From an uncultured Faecalibacterium sp. (GTDB taxonomy: Bacteria > Bacillota > Clostridia > Oscillospirales > Ruminococcaceae), in assembly GCA_934533135.1 (NCBI GenBank), contig CAKTBG010000022.1:1-46323 (forward strand): a stretch of 46,323 nucleotides of DNA, read 5' to 3'. Positions 41,752 to 46,323 of the stretch are shown here, one piece after another. A model generated the notes under the pieces. It had not been told where the DNA came from and ran no database searches. It saw only the letters and a list, made by a program, of their open reading frames with translations. Numbering within the stretch: position 1 is the stretch's first letter; each line of letters opens with the position of its first letter. The position numbers were made by a program, and so were the translations under genes.

Positions 41752-41793
41752 CAAAACCCCGCCGCTCCGGGATCGCTCCCAGTGCGGCGGGGT
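41752..41793 (-). terminator. Terminator of the opp-like operon
   Basis: Minus strand: CCCCGCCGC (41784-41792) pairs with GCGGCGGGG (41757-41765), with an inner GGGAGCGATCCC hairpin, followed by TTTTGTG. About 40 nt after the last ABC gene. Confidence 0.85.
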
Positions 41794-41831
41794 CTTTGTG
41801 TTAAAATACAGTCAAGCAGCAGCTTGCTTTT

Positions 41832-42773
41832 TTACAGCTGGCTCTGGTACTCCTTGCGGTAGCCCTCCAGCTCTTTCTGGTTGCCATAGACGAAGTGGCC
41901 GTTGGCGATCTCTTCCCAGACCGGCTTATCCACGCTGTAATCGTGGATGGACGGATCGTAGACGAGAAGCTTTTTCTGCTTCTCCAGACCCGGGTCGGGG
42001 ATGGGAACGGCACTCAGCAGAGCCTTGGTGTAGGGATGCAGCGGGTGAAGGAACAGCTCTTCAGCCTCTGCCAGCTCTACGATACGGCCCTTGCTGATGA
42101 CGGCGATGCGGTCAGAGATGAACCGGACGACCGACAGGTCGTGGGCGATGAACAGGTAGGTCAGGCCGCGGGACTTCTTCATGTTGTTGAGCAGGTTCAG
42201 CACCTGCGCACGGATGGAAACATCCAGTGCGGAGATGGGCTCGTCGGCCACGATGAACTCCGGCTCCATGATGAGGGCGCGGGCAATGCCGATGCGTTGC
42301 CGCTGGCCGCCCGAGAACTCGTGCGGGAAGCGGGAAGCGAACTCGGGCAGCAGACCGACCTCGTGCAGGGCATTCATGACCTTTTCATGCAGGTCGTCCT
42401 GATCCTTGTACAGGTGGTGGTTCAGCAGACCCTCGGCCACGATATACTCGACCTTGGCGCGCTCGTTCAGAGACGCCATCGGATCCTGGAAGATCATCTG
42501 GCACTTCCGGATGACCTCTTTGTCCAGATCCTTGGAGATCCTGCCGTTGATCTTCTGCCCCTTGAAGAGGATGTCGCCGCCGGAGGTCGGGTTGATGCGG
42601 CAGATGGCACGGCCAATGGTGGTCTTGCCGGAGCCGGACTCGCCGACCAGCGAGAAGGTCTCGCCCTTGTAGATGTCGAAGTTGACATGATCCACTGCGA
42701 CGAATTTCTTTTTGCCTGAGCCAAAGGTGATCTGAAGGTCTTTCAGCTCAATCAGCTTTTCACGTTCAGCCAT
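41832..42773 (-). CDS. Oligopeptide ABC transporter ATP-binding protein (OppF type)
   Basis: This ATPase subunit of the second peptide-type importer has 313 residues: Walker [30 protein letters not shown], signature [15 protein letters not shown], Walker [19 protein letters not shown] and [11 protein letters not shown]. The C-terminal extension ([20 protein letters not shown] onwards) is of the oligopeptide type but has no Cys cluster, unlike its counterpart at 25579. It overlaps the OppD-type gene by 8 nt and is last in the operon. Confidence 0.92.
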   Translation of the reverse strand: MAEREKLIELKDLQITFGSGKKKFVAVDHVNFDIYKGETFSLVGESGSGKTTIGRAICRINPTSGGDILFKGQKINGRISKDLDKEVIRKCQMIFQDPMASLNERAKVEYIVAEGLLNHHLYKDQDDLHEKVMNALHEVGLLPEFASRFPHEFSGGQRQRIGIARALIMEPEFIVADEPISALDVSIRAQVLNLLNNMKKSRGLTYLFIAHDLSVVRFISDRIAVISKGRIVELAEAEELFLHPLHPYTKALLSAVPIPDPGLEKQKKLLVYDPSIHDYSVDKPVWEEIANGHFVYGNQKELEGYRKEYQSQL

Positions 42774-43821
42774 TTAAGTTGGAACCTCCCATCTTTCCCA
42801 TTTTCTCACGCAGGTTCTGGATCGAGTGCGGACGCTCGATTTTGGGCGCACGCGGATCCAGATACCAAGTCTTTGCAGCGTGGGTCTCGGACACCTGAAA
42901 ATACGGCGGCTCTGCCACAAAGTCGATGGCCAGCGCACGCTTGTTGCGGGGTGCGAAGGCGTCGCCCTTGATCTCGTTGAACAGGTTCGGCGGCGTACCG
43001 TCGATGGTGGGCAGAGCCTCGCCCTTGGTGCCCAGCTGCGGCAGAGCCTGCAGCAGAGCCCAAGTGTAGGGGTGCCATGCGTCGTAGAAGATTTCCTCTA
43101 CGGTGCCGTACTCGACGATCTGGCCGGCATACATGACCGCCACACGGTCGGCGACGTTGGCAACGACGCCGAGGTCGTGGGTGATGTAGATGACCGACAT
43201 TCCCAGTTCCTTCTGCAGATCGCGGATCAGCTGCAGGATCTGTGCCTGAATGGTCACGTCCAGAGCGGTGGTGGGCTCGTCGCAGATCAGGATCTGCGGG
43301 CGGCAAGCAGCAGCGATGGCGATGACGACACGCTGGCGCATACCGCCGGAGAACTCGTGGGGGTACTGCTCGTACCGACGCTCCGGGTCGGGGATGCCGA
43401 CCTTGGCCAGCATCTCAATGGCTGCCTTCTTTGCAGCCTCGCCCTTCAAGCCCTGATGGTGCTCGATGCTCTCCTGAATCTGTTTGCCGATCTTTTTCAG
43501 CGGGTTCAGGCTGGTCATCGGGTCCTGCATGACCATGGCGATCTTTTTGCCGCGAACGCCCAGCCAGTCCTTTTCGGTAAACTTGGCCATATCACGGCCT
43601 TCGTACAGGATGGAGCCGCCGGTGATCTTGCCGTTGACATCCAGCATACCCACAAACGTCTTGGTGAAAACGCTCTTGCCGGAGCCGGACTCGCCGACGA
43701 TGGCCAGCGTCTCGCCCTCGTACAGATCGAGGGAGCACTTGCGGATGGCATTCAGCTTCTTACCGCGCAGGCTAAAGGTGATCTCCACGTCTTTGGCAGA
43801 GATGATCGGTTGTCTATCCAT
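42766..43821 (-). CDS. Oligopeptide ABC transporter ATP-binding protein (OppD type)
   Basis: This partner ATPase has 351 residues: Walker [31 protein letters not shown], signature [15 protein letters not shown], Walker [19 protein letters not shown] and [12 protein letters not shown]. Where OppD proteins usually have a C-x-FAPRC motif this one reads [12 protein letters not shown], so the Cys ligands are lost. A longer C-terminal tail follows ([18 protein letters not shown]). It lies 22 nt after the OppC-type gene. Confidence 0.92.
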   Translation of the reverse strand: MDRQPIISAKDVEITFSLRGKKLNAIRKCSLDLYEGETLAIVGESGSGKSVFTKTFVGMLDVNGKITGGSILYEGRDMAKFTEKDWLGVRGKKIAMVMQDPMTSLNPLKKIGKQIQESIEHHQGLKGEAAKKAAIEMLAKVGIPDPERRYEQYPHEFSGGMRQRVVIAIAAACRPQILICDEPTTALDVTIQAQILQLIRDLQKELGMSVIYITHDLGVVANVADRVAVMYAGQIVEYGTVEEIFYDAWHPYTWALLQALPQLGTKGEALPTIDGTPPNLFNEIKGDAFAPRNKRALAIDFVAEPPYFQVSETHAAKTWYLDPRAPKIERPHSIQNLREKMGKMGGSNLNG

Positions 43822-43843
43822 TTACTTTTCTCTCTCCAATCTA

Positions 43844-44785
43844 TCAAACGTGGTTGCGCGGGTCTGCCGCGTCCGAGAATGCGTTGCCCATGATGTAGAA
43901 GGAGATGGAGATGATGGACACGATGGACGCAGGGAAGATCAGCAGATAGGGATAATCGAGGAAGAAGCCGCGCACCTTGCTCAGGATCAGACCCAGAGAC
44001 GGCGTCTCGATGCCCAGACCGATGCCCAGATAGGACAGGGTGGACTCGAGGTTGATGGTGGCGGGGATGGACAGTGCCATACGCAGGATGATGACCGACA
44101 CCAGATACGGCAGGATGTTCTTGGTCAGCACGCGCCACAGCGGGGTGCCGAGGCACCGGGAGGCGAGGTTGTATTCGCGGTCACGGTACATGAACACCAT
44201 GTTGCGGACGCGGCGTGCCATGACCAGCCAGCCGATGGCGATCATCGAAACCGCCATGATGGTGAAGCTCTGGCCGACGATCAGGGCGATCAGGGTCATA
44301 TAGATGATATACGGCACGTTGTCGATCAGGTTGTACAGCTCGGTGAAGAAGCGGTCCAGCTTGCGGACGTAGCCCCAGATCAGGCCGACGATGACGCCGA
44401 CGATGCTCTCGCCGACGGCAACGATCAGAGCCAGACGGATGGAGACCTGCGTGGCGTACCACACCTGACACCAGTAGTCACGGCCGAGGTTGTCGGTGCC
44501 GAACCAGTACTCGCTGCTCGGACGCTTGAAGGCCAGCGAGGAATCACTGACCAGCGTTGCGTAGTCGTACTTGCCGATGGCCAGTGCGATGAACGAGAAG
44601 ATGACCAGCGCAAGGAACAGGAACAGGCAGACGACCGCCACCTTGTGCTTGAGGAAGTTCTGGACGACAGAACCCCAGTAGGAATAGTTGGAGTAGCCGA
44701 TGCGCTCAGCTTCCTCGGGAGAGTATTCGACGAAGTAGAACAGATCTTCCTGCTTCTTGCCCTCAAAATCAGATGCCTTAGCCAT
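43844..44785 (-). CDS. Oligopeptide ABC transporter permease (OppC type)
   Basis: This 313-residue inner-membrane subunit has a 45-residue cytoplasmic N-terminus (MAKASDFEGKKQEDLFYFVE), one helix, then EYWFGTDNLGRDYWCQVWYA and five more helices. The EAA loop region includes REYNLASRCLGTPLWRVLTK. Its ATG shares one base with the stop of the OppB-type gene (TGATG). Confidence 0.92.
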   Translation of the reverse strand: MAKASDFEGKKQEDLFYFVEYSPEEAERIGYSNYSYWGSVVQNFLKHKVAVVCLFLFLALVIFSFIALAIGKYDYATLVSDSSLAFKRPSSEYWFGTDNLGRDYWCQVWYATQVSIRLALIVAVGESIVGVIVGLIWGYVRKLDRFFTELYNLIDNVPYIIYMTLIALIVGQSFTIMAVSMIAIGWLVMARRVRNMVFMYRDREYNLASRCLGTPLWRVLTKNILPYLVSVIILRMALSIPATINLESTLSYLGIGLGIETPSLGLILSKVRGFFLDYPYLLIFPASIVSIISISFYIMGNAFSDAADPRNHV

Positions 44786-45735
44786 CAGCGAGCCTCCTCC
44801 TTTCCAGTCAAAGTAATACGCGGGTCAACGACCATCATCAGGATATCGCCCAGGAACACGCCTGCAATGCCCAGTGCGGCATACAGGATGACCAGCGTCT
44901 GCACCACGTTCAGGTCATAACGCTGGATCGCATCGGTCAGCAGCGGGCCCATGCCGGGAACGGAGAAGAACCGCTCCACCAGCAGAGAGCCGCCGACGGT
45001 CAGCAGGATGGACTGGGGGATATACTGCACCATGGGCACCATGGCGTTGCGAAGAACGTGCTTGAACATGATCTCGCGGGAGCTCAGACCCTTGACGCGT
45101 GCCAGCTTGATATAATCGCGGGTCAGCTCATCGACCATGTAGCGGCGGGTCCACAGGGCATAGCCTGCAATGGATGCCAGCGACAGGCAGGTGATGGGCA
45201 GCACGCTGGACGGGCCGACGTTGCGGGTGGAGTACAGGGTCGGGAACCCCAGATACTTCGAGCCGAAGACCAGCACCAGCGAGTAGGAGACCAGCGACGG
45301 AACGGCGTTGACGAAAACGGTGTAGGCCGTGCCGATCCAGTCAAAGACCTTGTCCTTGAAGGCGGTCTGCAGGATGCCCAGCAGCACGCCGATGACCAGC
45401 GAGATGGCCGAAGCAACCAAGCCCAGACGCATCGAAACGCCGAACTTTTTGCCGATGACCTTGACAACGGGCGCACCGTTCTGGATCCGGCGGGAAGTGC
45501 CGAAATCCAGATGGAGCAGGTCGCCATAGAACTTGATCAGCTGGGTGCCGATGGGGTCGGTCAGACCGGCGGCGTCCAGTGCTGCTTCTTTCTGCGCATC
45601 GGTAAACTTCATCAGCTGTTCTTCGGTGAAGTAATAGTCCGTGGGCAGGCAGCGCATCAGCAGGAACACGAGGGTCGCTACCAACAGGATGGTGACAAGC
45701 GACTGCGCCAGCCGCTTAACTGTGTATTTTAACAT
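44785..45735 (-). CDS. Oligopeptide ABC transporter permease (OppB type)
   Basis: This 316-residue inner-membrane subunit starts MLKYTVKRLAQSLVTILLVA and has six helices, with DFGTSRRIQNGAPVVKVIGK and the EAA-type DYIKLARVKGLSSREIMFKH. An AAGG sequence lies before the ATG, 24 nt after the binding-protein gene. No stabilising stem-loop is present in this gap, unlike in the dpp-like operon. Confidence 0.92.
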   Translation of the reverse strand: MLKYTVKRLAQSLVTILLVATLVFLLMRCLPTDYYFTEEQLMKFTDAQKEAALDAAGLTDPIGTQLIKFYGDLLHLDFGTSRRIQNGAPVVKVIGKKFGVSMRLGLVASAISLVIGVLLGILQTAFKDKVFDWIGTAYTVFVNAVPSLVSYSLVLVFGSKYLGFPTLYSTRNVGPSSVLPITCLSLASIAGYALWTRRYMVDELTRDYIKLARVKGLSSREIMFKHVLRNAMVPMVQYIPQSILLTVGGSLLVERFFSVPGMGPLLTDAIQRYDLNVVQTLVILYAALGIAGVFLGDILMMVVDPRITLTGKEEAR

Positions 45736-45759
45736 TATAATCGAACCTTTTTAATTTAA

Positions 45760-46323
45760 TTAAGCCTTGGTTGCTGCATCAAAAGCAGCGGCGAAAGCTT
45801 CGTACTGCTCAGTGGTGTAAGCCTCTTCGCTGGTCTCCCAGTTGACAGCCTTGTAGTTACAGGGACCATACATGGCGTTGATCTTGCTGTACTCGTTGGC
45901 GTGGGTCAGGCTCCAAGAAACCTCGAAGTTGCTGGGGCAGTCCAGAACGTTGTTCAGCAGGCAAGCCTCAGCCTTTGCGAAGGCAGCGTAGCGGGCGTCG
46001 ATGTCATCGACGATGGCCTTTGCGGTGTTGACCAGATCGGTGAACTCCTCATAAGCGGCGACCAGATCCTTCTGCCAGTCGGCAGCACCGGCCTCAACGA
46101 CCTTGGCGATGTTGGAGTAGTACCAGCTGTAGTAAGCGTTGTCGTCGTGCAGGATCTCCTGACCGAGGAAGTTGACGGGATCGCCGAAGTCTGCGCCCCA
46201 GCCGTTGATGACAAAGCTCTGCAGCTGCGGGTTGCGGACTTCCTGCGTGATGGAGGAGACGTAGGTCTTGATGTCCAGCACGATGAAGTCATCGCCGAAG
46301 CTGTCGGTGAAGCACTGCTTCAG
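45760..46323 (-). CDS. Peptide ABC transporter substrate-binding protein, C-terminal part
   Basis: The reading frame is open to the window edge (last visible codons LKQCFTDSFGDDFIVLDIK), so the gene begins outside; 187 residues are visible. INGWGADFGDPVNFLGQEIL resembles the family-5 WxADYxDP segment near the ligand site, and the end reads YTTEQYEAFAAAFDAATKA. It stands first in the opp-like operon. The stretch SWSLTHANEYSKINAMYGPC is the usual C-terminal lobe. The ligand is unknown. Confidence 0.88.
   Translation of the reverse strand: MKQCFTDSFGDDFIVLDIKTYVSSITQEVRNPQLQSFVINGWGADFGDPVNFLGQEILHDDNAYYSWYYSNIAKVVEAGAADWQKDLVAAYEEFTDLVNTAKAIVDDIDARYAAFAKAEACLLNNVLDCPSNFEVSWSLTHANEYSKINAMYGPCNYKAVNWETSEEAYTTEQYEAFAAAFDAATKA

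Overview
The window comes from a moderately GC-rich anaerobic Firmicute of the gut Ruminococcaceae/Oscillospiraceae type, most likely Faecalibacterium or a close relative. This is inferred from the gene set, the lipoprotein and ribosome-binding-site style, and many copies of a CTCTCAGTC / GGGAGAGCC-type intergenic repeat. No rRNA gene is present to settle it.

Left part, minus strand (1-8207). A partial tRNA-Tyr and a tRNA-Thr, each with its own promoter, lie downstream of a divisome/cell-wall operon read right to left: ftsE, ftsX, a coiled-coil M23 murein hydrolase, an unlisted 35-residue membrane protein, an S41 C-terminal processing protease and rsmA. A CdaR/PucR-type regulator and an RsuA-family pseudouridine synthase follow upstream.

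Purine block, minus strand (8575-21530). The order of transcription is purE, purF, purM, purN, purO-type IMP cyclohydrolase, stand-alone AICAR formyltransferase, purD, purL, purB. The bifunctional PurH is split into two genes. purC and purK are not in the window. The leader ahead of purE holds a candidate promoter, two mutually exclusive RNA pairings over a Shine-Dalgarno sequence, a 32-codon ORF and a terminator hairpin, which together look like an attenuator. Interspersed repeats sit between several pur genes.

Middle part (21643-25194). A YbaK-type deacylase gene (minus) is followed by a plus-strand DAHP synthase gene with a textbook promoter overlapped by one of two near-identical operator-like palindromes. 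A DUF3783-like gene is translationally coupled to an ApbE lipoprotein gene.

Right part (25579-46323). Two minus-strand peptide-type ABC transporter operons (dppABCDF-like at 25579-31120, oppABCDF-like at 41832 to the window end) flank a plus-strand sugar module at 31784-41239: GH3 glycosidase, class II aldolase, TIM-like, LarA-like, PFK-like, PGI-like and TauE/SafE-type transporter genes. The TIM-like, PFK-like and PGI-like proteins keep their catalytic residues, but each has lost residues that normally hold the substrate phosphate. The LarA-like protein has lost one of two catalytic histidines. This module is the best candidate for an undescribed system: a glycolysis-like route for a hexose that is probably not 6-phosphorylated, possibly one carrying another C6 group. 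A sulfonated sugar is one hypothesis, suggested by the TauE/SafE gene.
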